From Streptomyces sp. NBC_01429 (GTDB lineage Bacteria > Actinomycetota > Actinomycetes > Streptomycetales > Streptomycetaceae): DNA of 64,000 nucleotides. Position 1 is the stretch's first letter. Each line of letters starts with the position of its first letter. Under the pieces are notes generated by a model. It saw only the letters and a program-made list of their open reading frames with translations, ran no database searches and was not told the origin of the DNA. The position numbers and the translations under genes were made by a program. Of the stretch, positions 26,138 through 33,630 are shown in pieces. The stretch covers positions 6,971,501 through 7,035,500 of the forward strand of contig NZ_CP109599.1 of assembly GCF_036231945.1 (NCBI RefSeq). Direction: 5' to 3'.

Positions 26138-27361
26138 TCACCAGTCCGTCATCGAGCCGTCGCGACGCCGCGCGACCGGCAGATACGCGGGCTCGTACGG
26201 GAACCGGGCGGCCAGCTCCTCGTCGACCTCGACCCCGATACCGGGCTGGTCACCGGGGTGCAGATACCCGTCCTCGTACGACCAGCCGTGCCGGAACACC
26301 TCGTGCACCAGCGGCTCGTAGCCCATGTACTCCTGGATGGCGAAGTTCGGTGTGGAGAGACCGACGTGCAGGGAAGCGCCCAGCGCCACCGGCGAGACGT
26401 CGGAGGGCCCGTGCGGCCCCAGCCGCACCTGCCAGACCTCGGCCAGGGCCGCGATCCGCCGCAGATGGCTGATGCCGCCCGCGTGCGTCACACACGTCCG
26501 TACGAAGTCGATGAGCTGCTCGGTGATCAGCGACTGGCACTCCCAGACGGTGTTGAACACCTCGCCGATCGCCAGCGGGACCGTGGTGTGCTGCCGTACA
26601 TGGCGCAGGACCTGCTGGTTCTCGGCCGGAGTGACATCCTCCAGCCAGAACAGATCCACCCCCTCCAACGCCTTGCCCAGCTGGGCCGCCTGACCGGGCG
26701 TCAGCCGGTGGTGGGCGTCGTGCAGCAGCTTCAGCTCGGGGCCCACGTGGTCGCGGGCGGCGGCGAGCACCGTCGGCGCGTGCCGCAGATACGCCTCGGT
26801 GTCCCAGACCTCCTCGGCGGGCCGGGTACCGCGCCCGGCCGGCTCGTAGCCGGAGCTGCCGTTGGTCACCCCGTACACCGTGTCGAGACCCGGCACCCCG
26901 CTCTGCGCCCGGACGGCGAGGAAGCCCTGTTCGCGCCGCGCGTCGATGGCGTCCAGCAGCTGGGGGACGTCCCAGCCGGTGGCGTGGGTGTAGGTGAGGA
27001 TCCGGTCGCGGACCGCGCCGCCGAGCAGCTGGTAGACGGGCTGGCCCGTAGCCTTCCCCTTGATGTCCCACAGCGCGATGTCCACCGCGCCGATGGAGGT
27101 CATGGTGACCGGACCGCGCCGCCAGTAGACGCCTCGGTAGAGGTACTGCCAGGTGTCCTCGATCCTGGCCGGGTCGCGGCCGATGAGCAGCGGCGCGACA
27201 TGGTCGCGGAGGTACGAGGCGACGGCCAGCTCGCGGCCGTTGAGGGTGGCGTCGCCCCAGCCGACCAGCCCCTCGGCCGTGGTGATCTTGAGGGTGACGA
27301 AGTTGCGGCCGGGGCTGGTGACGATCACGTCCGCCGCGACGATCGAGTCGGTCCCCGTCAT
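26138..27361 (-). CDS. manD: D-mannonate dehydratase, enolase superfamily (ManD/RspA)
   Basis: A 407-residue enolase-superfamily dehydratase that converts D-mannonate to 2-keto-3-deoxy-D-gluconate. Family features include YWRRGPVTMTSIGAVDIALWD near residues 80-100, YTHATGW, and the metal/catalytic block HDAHH with D215 and H217. LED and GEVFN supply the second and third metal ligands. Some RspA-like members act on other acids or have lost activity. The ATG overlaps the stop of the preceding dehydrogenase (ATGA), so expression is coupled. Confidence 0.9.
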   Translation of the reverse strand: MTGTDSIVAADVIVTSPGRNFVTLKITTAEGLVGWGDATLNGRELAVASYLRDHVAPLLIGRDPARIEDTWQYLYRGVYWRRGPVTMTSIGAVDIALWDIKGKATGQPVYQLLGGAVRDRILTYTHATGWDVPQLLDAIDARREQGFLAVRAQSGVPGLDTVYGVTNGSSGYEPAGRGTRPAEEVWDTEAYLRHAPTVLAAARDHVGPELKLLHDAHHRLTPGQAAQLGKALEGVDLFWLEDVTPAENQQVLRHVRQHTTVPLAIGEVFNTVWECQSLITEQLIDFVRTCVTHAGGISHLRRIAALAEVWQVRLGPHGPSDVSPVALGASLHVGLSTPNFAIQEYMGYEPLVHEVFRHGWSYEDGYLHPGDQPGIGVEVDEELAARFPYEPAYLPVARRRDGSMTDW

Positions 27362-28395
27362 CGGGCCACCGCCACGACGTTGTGCGGCCGTTCGCCGGCG
27401 GCCAGCCTGCCGATGTTGGCGGCGATGTCGGCGGCCCTGCGCGCGAACGTCTCGCGGGTGAGCCCCGAGGAGTGGGGAGTCATCAGTACGTTGTCCAGCT
27501 TCTCGAAGGGGTGGTGGCCGGGCGCGGCGACGTTGCCCTCGGACGGGTACCGGTACCAGACGTCGAGCGCGGCGGCGCCGATCGTCCGCTCGCTCAGCGC
27601 CCGGTAGAGCGCGTCCTCGTCCACGACGGGGCCCCGTCCGACGTTGATCAGTACGGCGGAGGAGCGCATCCGGGAGAGTTCGGCCGCGCCGATCAGTCCG
27701 GTGGTCGCCCCGGTGAGCGGCGCGGACACCACGACCACGTCGGCGGTCTCCAGCAGGGTGCCGAGATCGTCCACGGTCCCCGACCAGTCCAGCCCACGGG
27801 CCACCGCGTCGACGTCGCCGCGCCGGGTGACCGCGACGCCCCGCGCGCCGAACGCGCGGAACAACTCCCAGCAGCGCGCGCCGATATGGCCGAAGCCGAC
27901 GAAGCCGACCGTCGCCGAGGCCAGGCTGTCGACCCAGGGCGAGTCCGGGGTGTGGACGGGGGAGTCCCACCGGCCCTCGCGCAGCGCGGTGTGCTGGCGC
28001 AGAAAGCCCCGGCGCAGCAGGATCGCGGCGGAGATCGCGTACTCCGCCATGGAGTTCTCGTGGTGGAAGGTGTTGGCGACCAGGGTGCCCGGCGCCAGCG
28101 CGGCCGTCTCGATCTTCTCCGTGCCGGCGCCCGCCGCGTGGACCAGCCGCAGGCGCGGCGCGGCGGCGGCCAGGGCGGCGGTGCACTGCCCGGAGACGAG
28201 GACGTCCGCGTCGCCGAGGGCCGCCGTGACGGCCCCGGCGTCCCGCACGTCCGGCCAGCGGACCGACGTCCCGGCGGGGAGCGCGGCCTCGAACTCGGCG
28301 CGCAGCGGGGCCAGATTGGAGTCGGCGACCACGACGGTCAGCGGGGTGCCGGGTGTGTGCGCGCCCGGGTTGGCCGGGGTGGCGTCGCTCGTCAT
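27358..28395 (-). CDS. D-isomer-specific 2-hydroxyacid dehydrogenase
   Basis: A 345-residue NAD(P)-dependent 2-hydroxyacid dehydrogenase. The coenzyme motif is GFGHIGARCWE (GxGxxG), followed by VLINVGRGPVVDEDAL containing the catalytic arginine, then a late HSS triad region (MTPHSSGLTRET). It would reduce a 2-keto acid or oxidise a hydroxyacid, possibly at an aldonate or glyoxylate-like step. The ATG follows GAAGGA and overlaps the lacI stop. Its place as first enzyme gene in the operon is unusual for a textbook glucuronate pathway. Confidence 0.85.
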   Translation of the reverse strand: MTSDATPANPGAHTPGTPLTVVVADSNLAPLRAEFEAALPAGTSVRWPDVRDAGAVTAALGDADVLVSGQCTAALAAAAPRLRLVHAAGAGTEKIETAALAPGTLVANTFHHENSMAEYAISAAILLRRGFLRQHTALREGRWDSPVHTPDSPWVDSLASATVGFVGFGHIGARCWELFRAFGARGVAVTRRGDVDAVARGLDWSGTVDDLGTLLETADVVVVSAPLTGATTGLIGAAELSRMRSSAVLINVGRGPVVDEDALYRALSERTIGAAALDVWYRYPSEGNVAAPGHHPFEKLDNVLMTPHSSGLTRETFARRAADIAANIGRLAAGERPHNVVAVAR

Positions 28396-29432
28396 GACGC
28401 GTCCTTCATCGTGCGGTCGGTGGTGGTGGCGCGCCATGAGGCGTGGTGGGTGGCCGGGCCGCTCGAAGCGCGCACGATCAGCTGGGTCGGCAGCCGCAGC
28501 AGCCGCGGGGTGGCCCGCTCGCCCGCCAGGACCTGGCCCAGCAGATCGAGACTGAGCGCCCCGGCCTTGGCCATCGGTACGGCGATACTCGTCAGGGACG
28601 GCTGCGACACCTCGGCGAACGGGATGTCGTCGACACCGATGACACTGAGGTCGTCGGGGACGCTCAGCCCCAGCGCCCGCGCTCCGGCGATCACACCGAG
28701 CGCCATCAGATCGTTGTGTGTGATCACGGCGGAGGCGCCCGAGGCCATCACACTGGCGGCGGCGGCCGTGCCGCCCGCCACCGTCTCGGCCTGCCAGCCG
28801 AGCAACTCCAGCTCCAGGGAGGCCCGTTCGGTCTCGCTGCGGATCAGTTCGACCCGGTGAGCGTTGGACCAGGAGCGCTGCATGCCCTGGACGTAGGCGA
28901 TCCGCCGGTGGCCGAGCGCGGCCAGGTACTCGATGGCCTGCCGCATGCCGTGCGCGGCGTCCGCGATCACGCAGTCGGCGCCGGCGGTCTCGCGGTTGAC
29001 GAGGACGACGGGCGTGCGCCCGCAGATGGCGAGGATCTCCGCCGCCTCCAGCCTCGGGGAGCACACGATCAGCCCGTCGGCCTGATCGCGCATGTGCGTG
29101 ATCACCTCGCGTTCACGGTCCGGGCTGAGGTCGGTGTCCGCGAGGACGACGGTCTGCCTGCGGTGCCACCCCTCGCCCTGGGCGGCCTTCACGAACGCCC
29201 CGAACACCGGATTGGCGATGTCGGGCACGATCACGGCCACCGTCGCGCTCTCCCCCTCGGTGGCCGGCTCGACGGCGCGCGCCACGGGCGACTCGTACCC
29301 CAGCTCTTGCGCAACGGCGAGAACCTTGCGCAAGGTCTGTGGCCCGAGTCTGTCCGGGTCGCTGAAGGCCCGGGACGCGGTGGAGAGCGCGACGTTGGCG
29401 CGCTTGGCGACATCGGTCAAGGTGATGGCCAT
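28392..29432 (-). CDS. LacI-family regulator of the sugar-acid operon
   Basis: A 346-residue LacI protein. The HTH and hinge occupy residues 1-60 (TLTDVAKRANVALSTASRAF), followed by a periplasmic-binding-protein-like effector domain. The ATG at 29432 follows CGGAG. It is the first gene of a coupled minus-strand operon (ATGA overlap with the hydroxyacid dehydrogenase), so it is probably autoregulated. Two TTGCGCAA palindromes lie inside its own reading frame just after the HTH and force rare codons (TTG at L34, GTT at V40, CAA at Q42). A third lies upstream. Confidence 0.9.
   Translation of the reverse strand: MAITLTDVAKRANVALSTASRAFSDPDRLGPQTLRKVLAVAQELGYESPVARAVEPATEGESATVAVIVPDIANPVFGAFVKAAQGEGWHRRQTVVLADTDLSPDREREVITHMRDQADGLIVCSPRLEAAEILAICGRTPVVLVNRETAGADCVIADAAHGMRQAIEYLAALGHRRIAYVQGMQRSWSNAHRVELIRSETERASLELELLGWQAETVAGGTAAAASVMASGASAVITHNDLMALGVIAGARALGLSVPDDLSVIGVDDIPFAEVSQPSLTSIAVPMAKAGALSLDLLGQVLAGERATPRLLRLPTQLIVRASSGPATHHASWRATTTDRTMKDAS
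29307..29336. promoter_or_regulatory. Intragenic TTGCGCAA palindromes in lacI
   Basis: TTGCGCAA occurs at 29307-29314 and again at 29326-29333. The second is extended to a perfect 14-bp palindrome, ACCTTGCGCAAGGT (29323-29336). LacI-family operators often have a CG-centred core like this. Keeping the sites within codons 33-43 requires rare codons, which argues for selection on the DNA. They probably work with the site upstream of the start. Confidence 0.55.
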
Positions 29433-29496
29433 GGCAACTCCGCTACTTGCTCGACGGAGCGAGGTGGATGAACGACATGTTGCATGGTCGTCACCG

Positions 29497-29535
29497 TTGC
29501 GCAAACTTGTCAATGCTTGCCACAAAACTGGCAAG
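29497..29535. promoter_or_regulatory. Candidate lacI operators upstream of the operon
   Basis: A third TTGCGCAA lies at 29497-29504, 65 bases upstream of the lacI start. A separate inverted repeat, CTTGCC (29516-29521) and GGCAAG (29530-29535), follows with an eight-base spacer. These sit where the operon promoter should be, in a locally AT-rich patch. Confidence 0.55.
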
Positions 29536-29579
29536 GGGGTGGCGCGGGTGCCGTGCGGTGCCGTCCGGCCGACAACCCG

Positions 29580-29633
29580 GGCCGGGACAGGGAGGGCCTA
29601 CGCGGGGGCCGGGACAGGGAGGGCCTACGCGGG
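29580..29633. repeat. Perfect 27-bp tandem duplication over the mug stop codon
   Basis: Two identical 27-base units (29580-29606 and 29607-29633; each contains GGGACAGGGAGGGCCTACGC) lie head to tail. The unit is nine codons long. The second copy holds the last codons and TAG stop of mug, and the first copy is non-coding beyond it. It looks like a recent slippage or duplication event. Confidence 0.9.
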
Positions 29634-30167
29634 AGTGTTCGCCGCCTCGCGCAGCCGGCCGAACTCCTCGGCCATCGTCGCCGCCGTCCAGTGCGCGTTG
29701 AGCCCGCTCGGATTGGGCAGCGCCCAGATCCGGGTCCCGCCGATCGTCCGCTCCTGCGGCCCGATGACGGCACGCTTCTCGTCGAAGGCGGTCCGGTACG
29801 CGGTGATCCCGACCACCGCCAGCCACACCGGCCGCAGCCGCTCCACCTTCGCCGCCAGGATCCGCCCGCCCGCGCGGAACTCCTCGGCGCTCAGCTCGTC
29901 GGCCCGCGCCGTCGCCCGCGCCGCGACGTTCGTGATGCCCAGGCCGTACGTGAGCAGCTCGTCCTGCTCGGCGGGGCGCAGCTGCCTCGGGGTGAAGCCG
30001 GACAGGTGCAGCACCGGCCAGAAGCGGTTGCCGGGGCGCGCGAAGTGATGGCCCGTGGCCGCCGACATCAGGCCCGGGTTGATACCGCAGAACAGCACAC
30101 GCAGACCGCCCGCGACCACGTCCGGCAGGACGCGGTCGCGGGCGGCTTCGAGTTCCTCGGGGGTCAC
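29625..30167 (-). CDS. mug: G/U mismatch-specific DNA glycosylase Mug
   Basis: A 180-residue uracil-DNA glycosylase superfamily protein that removes uracil or ethenocytosine from mismatches. The two family motifs are present: GINPGLMSA near residues 28-36, with the catalytic asparagine, and NPSGLNAHW near 151-159, which inserts into the helix. The protein has no iron-sulfur cysteines, which separates it from family 4 enzymes. The stop lies within a duplicated 27-bp unit. It is followed on the minus strand by the lacI promoter region and preceded by purB. Confidence 0.9.
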   Translation of the reverse strand: MTPEELEAARDRVLPDVVAGGLRVLFCGINPGLMSAATGHHFARPGNRFWPVLHLSGFTPRQLRPAEQDELLTYGLGITNVAARATARADELSAEEFRAGGRILAAKVERLRPVWLAVVGITAYRTAFDEKRAVIGPQERTIGGTRIWALPNPSGLNAHWTAATMAEEFGRLREAANTPA

Positions 30168-30185
30168 GCGCGGATCATCCGGCCG

Positions 30186-31619
30186 TCACAGGATGGACCC
30201 CGGCGTGTAGCCCGCCGCCTCGGGGTGCCGCTTCACGATCTCGTCGACCCGGCCGACGACCGTCGCGATCTGGTCCTCCGCCGCGCCCGTGAAGGACAGC
30301 TTGTCCGCCATCAGCGCGTCCAGCTCGGCCCGGTCCAGCGGCATGCGCTCGTCGGCCGCCAGCAGGTCCAGCAGCTCGTTGCGCTCGGCCCCCCGCTCGC
30401 GCATGGCCAGCGCCGAGGCGACGGCGTGCTCCTTGATGACCTCGTGCGCGGCCTCGCGGCCCACCCCGGCGCGTACGGCGCCCATCAGCACCTTCGTCGT
30501 CGCCAGGAACGGCAGATAGCGGTCCAGCTCACGCGCCACCACCGCGGGGAACGCGCCGAACTCGTCCAGCACCGTCAGGAACGTCTCCAGCAGCCCGTCG
30601 AGCGCGAAGAACGCGTCGGGCAGCGCCACCCGGCGGACCACCGAGCAGGAGACGTCGCCCTCGTTCCACTGGTCGCCCGCCAGCTCGCCGGTCATCGACG
30701 CGTAGCCGCGCAGGATCACCATGAGGCCGTTGACCCGCTCGCAGGAGCGCGTGTTCATCTTGTGCGGCATCGCGGACGAGCCGACCTGACCGGGCTTGAA
30801 GCCCTCGGTCACCAGCTCGTGCCCGGCCATCAGCCGGACCGTCTTCGCGACCGACGACGGCGCCGCCGCCAGCTGCACCAGCGCGGTCACCACGTCGTAG
30901 TCGAGCGAGCGCGGATAGACCTGGCCCACCGAGGTGAACGCCTGCGCGAAGCCGAGATGGCCCGCGATCCGCCGCTCCAGCTCGGCCAGCTTCGCGGTGT
31001 CCCCGCCCAGCAGGTCCAGCATGTCCTGCGCGGTGCCCACCGGGCCCTTGATGCCGCGCAGCGGGTAGCGCCCGAGGAGATCCTCCAGCCGCCCGTACGC
31101 CACGAGCAGCTCGTCGGCCGCCGTCGCGAACCGCTTGCCGAGCGTGGTGGCCTGCGCGGCGACATTGTGCGACCGGCCGGCCATGACCAGCTCGCCGTAC
31201 TCGCCGGACAGCTTTCCGAGCCGCGCCAGCACCGCCACCGTACGGTCGCGCATCAGCTCCAGCGAGAGCCGGATCTGGAGCTGCTCGACGTTCTCCGTGA
31301 GATCCCGCGAGGTCATGCCCTTGTGGACCTGCTCATGGCCGGCGAGGGCGTTGAACTCCTCGATGCGCGCCTTCACATCGTGCCGGGTGACCTTCTCGCG
31401 CTCGGCGATCGACGCCAGATCGACCTGGTCGAGCACGCGCTCGTAGTCGGCGAGGGCGGCCTCGGGCACCTCGATGCCCAGGTCCCGCTGCGCCCGCAGC
31501 ACGGCGAGCCACAGCTGACGCTCCAGCTTCACCTTCTGCTCGGGGGACCACAGCACGGCCAGCTCCGCCGAGGCATAGCGGCCGGCAAGGACATTGGGGA
31601 TACGAGGCTTGGCAGTCAC
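30186..31619 (-). CDS. purB: Adenylosuccinate lyase
   Basis: A 477-residue fumarase/aspartase-superfamily lyase acting twice in purine synthesis: SAICAR to AICAR, and adenylosuccinate to AMP. The signature loop GSSAMPHKMN is intact, as are HKGMTSRDLTEN and AGRSHNVAAQATT. The GTG at 31619 has no Shine-Dalgarno sequence, but a -10-like TAGAAT ends eight bases before it, so the mRNA may be leaderless. The gene stands between SGNH hydrolase and mug, which is not a purine cluster. Confidence 0.93.
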   Translation of the reverse strand: MTAKPRIPNVLAGRYASAELAVLWSPEQKVKLERQLWLAVLRAQRDLGIEVPEAALADYERVLDQVDLASIAEREKVTRHDVKARIEEFNALAGHEQVHKGMTSRDLTENVEQLQIRLSLELMRDRTVAVLARLGKLSGEYGELVMAGRSHNVAAQATTLGKRFATAADELLVAYGRLEDLLGRYPLRGIKGPVGTAQDMLDLLGGDTAKLAELERRIAGHLGFAQAFTSVGQVYPRSLDYDVVTALVQLAAAPSSVAKTVRLMAGHELVTEGFKPGQVGSSAMPHKMNTRSCERVNGLMVILRGYASMTGELAGDQWNEGDVSCSVVRRVALPDAFFALDGLLETFLTVLDEFGAFPAVVARELDRYLPFLATTKVLMGAVRAGVGREAAHEVIKEHAVASALAMRERGAERNELLDLLAADERMPLDRAELDALMADKLSFTGAAEDQIATVVGRVDEIVKRHPEAAGYTPGSIL

Positions 31620-31627
31620 GTGGGGTG

Positions 31628-31633
31628 ATTCTA
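31628..31633 (-). promoter_or_regulatory. Putative -10 element for a leaderless purB mRNA
   Basis: TAGAAT reads on the minus strand at 31633-31628 and ends eight bases before the purB GTG. This spacing would put transcription start at or next to the start codon. No ribosome-binding site is present. No convincing -35 hexamer is visible. Confidence 0.4.
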
Positions 31634-31678
31634 CTGGCGGTTCGCGCAGGTCGGCGCCCCGGTCCTGTTCGTAGGTTG

Positions 31679-32539
31679 CTACGAGGGCCCCGAGGCACGG
31701 TCCTGGGCGGCCGTCCCGTGCCCGGTGGACGGCCCGCCCTGAGCGGACGGCCCGTCCTGATCCGGCGCGATGTCCCCGTACGGCAGCAGGTCGGGGCGCT
31801 TCGCCGCGCGGCCGTCCCCCGAGGAGCGCCCGGTGAGGCGGCGCATCACCCACGGCCCGAGGTGCTGCCGGGTGAACCGCGCGTCGCTCGTCCGCCGCGC
31901 GAGCCACCGCGCGGGGTCGGCGGGCGGCAGTGGGGCCCGCCAGTCGTCCGCCGCGTCCAGCCCCAGCGTCTGCCAGACCGCCTCGGCCACCCGGCGGTGG
32001 CCCTCCGCCGTCAGATGCAGCCGGTCCACGTCCCACATCCGCTGCTCGCCGAGGACCGGCGCCCCGTACAGATCCACCACCAGCGCGCCGTGCGCCGCCG
32101 CCAGCTCGTCGACCACGGTGAACAGCTCCTCCATACGCGGCCGCAGGCGCTCCACCACCGGACCGTTCCGCGCCGGGCTGCGCATCAGTACGAGCTGCCC
32201 GCACGCCGGGGCGAGCCGCTCCACGGCCTCCGTGAGCAGCGCGCGCACCCGGCCCATGTCGACCTTGGGCCGCAGCGTGTCGTTGAGCCCGCCGACCAGC
32301 GTCACCACGTCCGGCGCCATCGCCGCCGCGAGGTCCACCTGCTCCTCGACGATCTGGCCGATGAGCTTGCCGCGCACGGCCAGATTGGCGTACCGGAAGC
32401 CGGGGGTACGGGCGGCGAGCCGCGCCGCGAGCAGATCGGCCCAGCCCCGGTAGGAGCCGTCGGGCAGATGGTCGGACATGCCCTCGGTGAAGGAGTCACC
32501 CAGGGCGACGAAACTCGTGTATTCAGCATGCGTCTCCAT
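31679..32539 (-). CDS. SGNH/GDSL-family hydrolase
   Basis: A 286-residue esterase-like protein with all SGNH blocks: GDSFTEG near the N terminus (nucleophile serine), a glycine in VRGK, GGLNDT (oxyanion asparagine), and the late DRLHLT block with aspartate and histidine. No signal peptide is visible, so it is probably cytoplasmic. The last 60 residues are a polar, proline/glycine-rich tail. The ATG at 32539 lacks a good ribosome site. Substrate unknown. Confidence 0.85.
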   Translation of the reverse strand: METHAEYTSFVALGDSFTEGMSDHLPDGSYRGWADLLAARLAARTPGFRYANLAVRGKLIGQIVEEQVDLAAAMAPDVVTLVGGLNDTLRPKVDMGRVRALLTEAVERLAPACGQLVLMRSPARNGPVVERLRPRMEELFTVVDELAAAHGALVVDLYGAPVLGEQRMWDVDRLHLTAEGHRRVAEAVWQTLGLDAADDWRAPLPPADPARWLARRTSDARFTRQHLGPWVMRRLTGRSSGDGRAAKRPDLLPYGDIAPDQDGPSAQGGPSTGHGTAAQDRASGPS

Positions 32540-32613
32540 GGCGCGGTCGATCGTACCGGTCGGTATGCGACCGGCCTCCGGGAGGTCCCACCGCGCCCGC
32601 GAGGCGACCGGAC

Positions 32614-33630
32614 CTACGCGTGCCGGCCCACCAGCTCCCGCAGCACGTCCTCCATCGTGACCAGCCCAGCCAGCCGCCCGTCGTCGTCCAGCACCGCCGC
32701 CAGATGCGTACGGCTGCGGCGCATCGCGGTCAGTACGTCGTCCAGCGGCGTCGCCGCCCGCACCCGCGCGATCGCCCGCATCCCGGACACCGGGAACGGC
32801 TCGTCGCGCGGCGCCGCGTCCAGCGCGTCCTTGACATGCAGATAGCCCAGGATCCGGCGCGAGGGGTCCACCACCGGGAAGCGCGAGAAGCCGGTCTCGG
32901 CGGCCAGGTTCTCCAGCGCCTCCGGGGTCACCCCCAGCCGCGCGGTCACCACCCGCTCCAGCGGCAGCACCACATCGCGCACCGGACGGTGTCCCAGCTC
33001 CAGCGCGTCGTGCAGCCGCGCGGCCGCACGGTCGTCCAGCAGCCCCGCGTGGCCCGCGTCCGTGACCATCCGGGCCAGCTCGTCGTCGGAGGACGTCGCC
33101 GACACCTCGTCCCTGGTCTCCACCCGCAGCAGCTTCAGCAGGCCGTTCGCGAAGGCGTTGACCGTGAAGATCACCGGGCGCAGCGCGCGGGCCAGCCCCA
33201 CCAGCGGCGGCCCGAGCAGCAGCGCGGCGCGCACCGGACCGGCCAGCGCGACGTTCTTCGGGACCATCTCGCCCAGCAGCATGTGCAGATACGTGGCCAC
33301 GGCCAGCGCGATCACGAACGAGAGCGGGTGCACCAGACCGTCCGGCATCCCGACCGCAGCGAAGACGGGCTCCAGCAGATGGGCGATCGCGGGCTCGGCC
33401 ACGATCCCCAGCACCAGCGTGCACAGCGTGATGCCCAGCTGCGCCGCCGCCAGCAGCGCCGACACATGCTCCAGCCCCCACAGAACACCGCGCGCCCGCC
33501 GGTCGCCGGCCTCCGCCTCGGGCTCGATCTGGCTGCGGCGCACGGAGATCAGCGCGAACTCGGACGCGACGAAGAAGGCGTTGACGACCAGCGTCAGCAG
33601 CCCGGCGAACAGCTGGAGTGCGGTGATCAC
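32614..33630 (-). CDS. CNNM/CorC-type membrane protein with CBS domains
   Basis: A 338-residue HlyC/CorC-family protein. An N-terminal DUF21 (CNNM) transmembrane domain of about four helices occupies residues 1-165. A CBS pair at about 195-335 follows (SRFPVVDPSRRILGYLHVKDAL and VLDDDGRLAGLVTMEDVLREL). The family is linked to magnesium or cobalt efflux. It lacks the C-terminal CorC_HlyC domain found in its upstream neighbour. The GTG start overlaps the neighbour's stop (GTGA), so the two are coupled and may form a heteromer. Confidence 0.9.
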   Translation of the reverse strand: MITALQLFAGLLTLVVNAFFVASEFALISVRRSQIEPEAEAGDRRARGVLWGLEHVSALLAAAQLGITLCTLVLGIVAEPAIAHLLEPVFAAVGMPDGLVHPLSFVIALAVATYLHMLLGEMVPKNVALAGPVRAALLLGPPLVGLARALRPVIFTVNAFANGLLKLLRVETRDEVSATSSDDELARMVTDAGHAGLLDDRAAARLHDALELGHRPVRDVVLPLERVVTARLGVTPEALENLAAETGFSRFPVVDPSRRILGYLHVKDALDAAPRDEPFPVSGMRAIARVRAATPLDDVLTAMRRSRTHLAAVLDDDGRLAGLVTMEDVLRELVGRHA

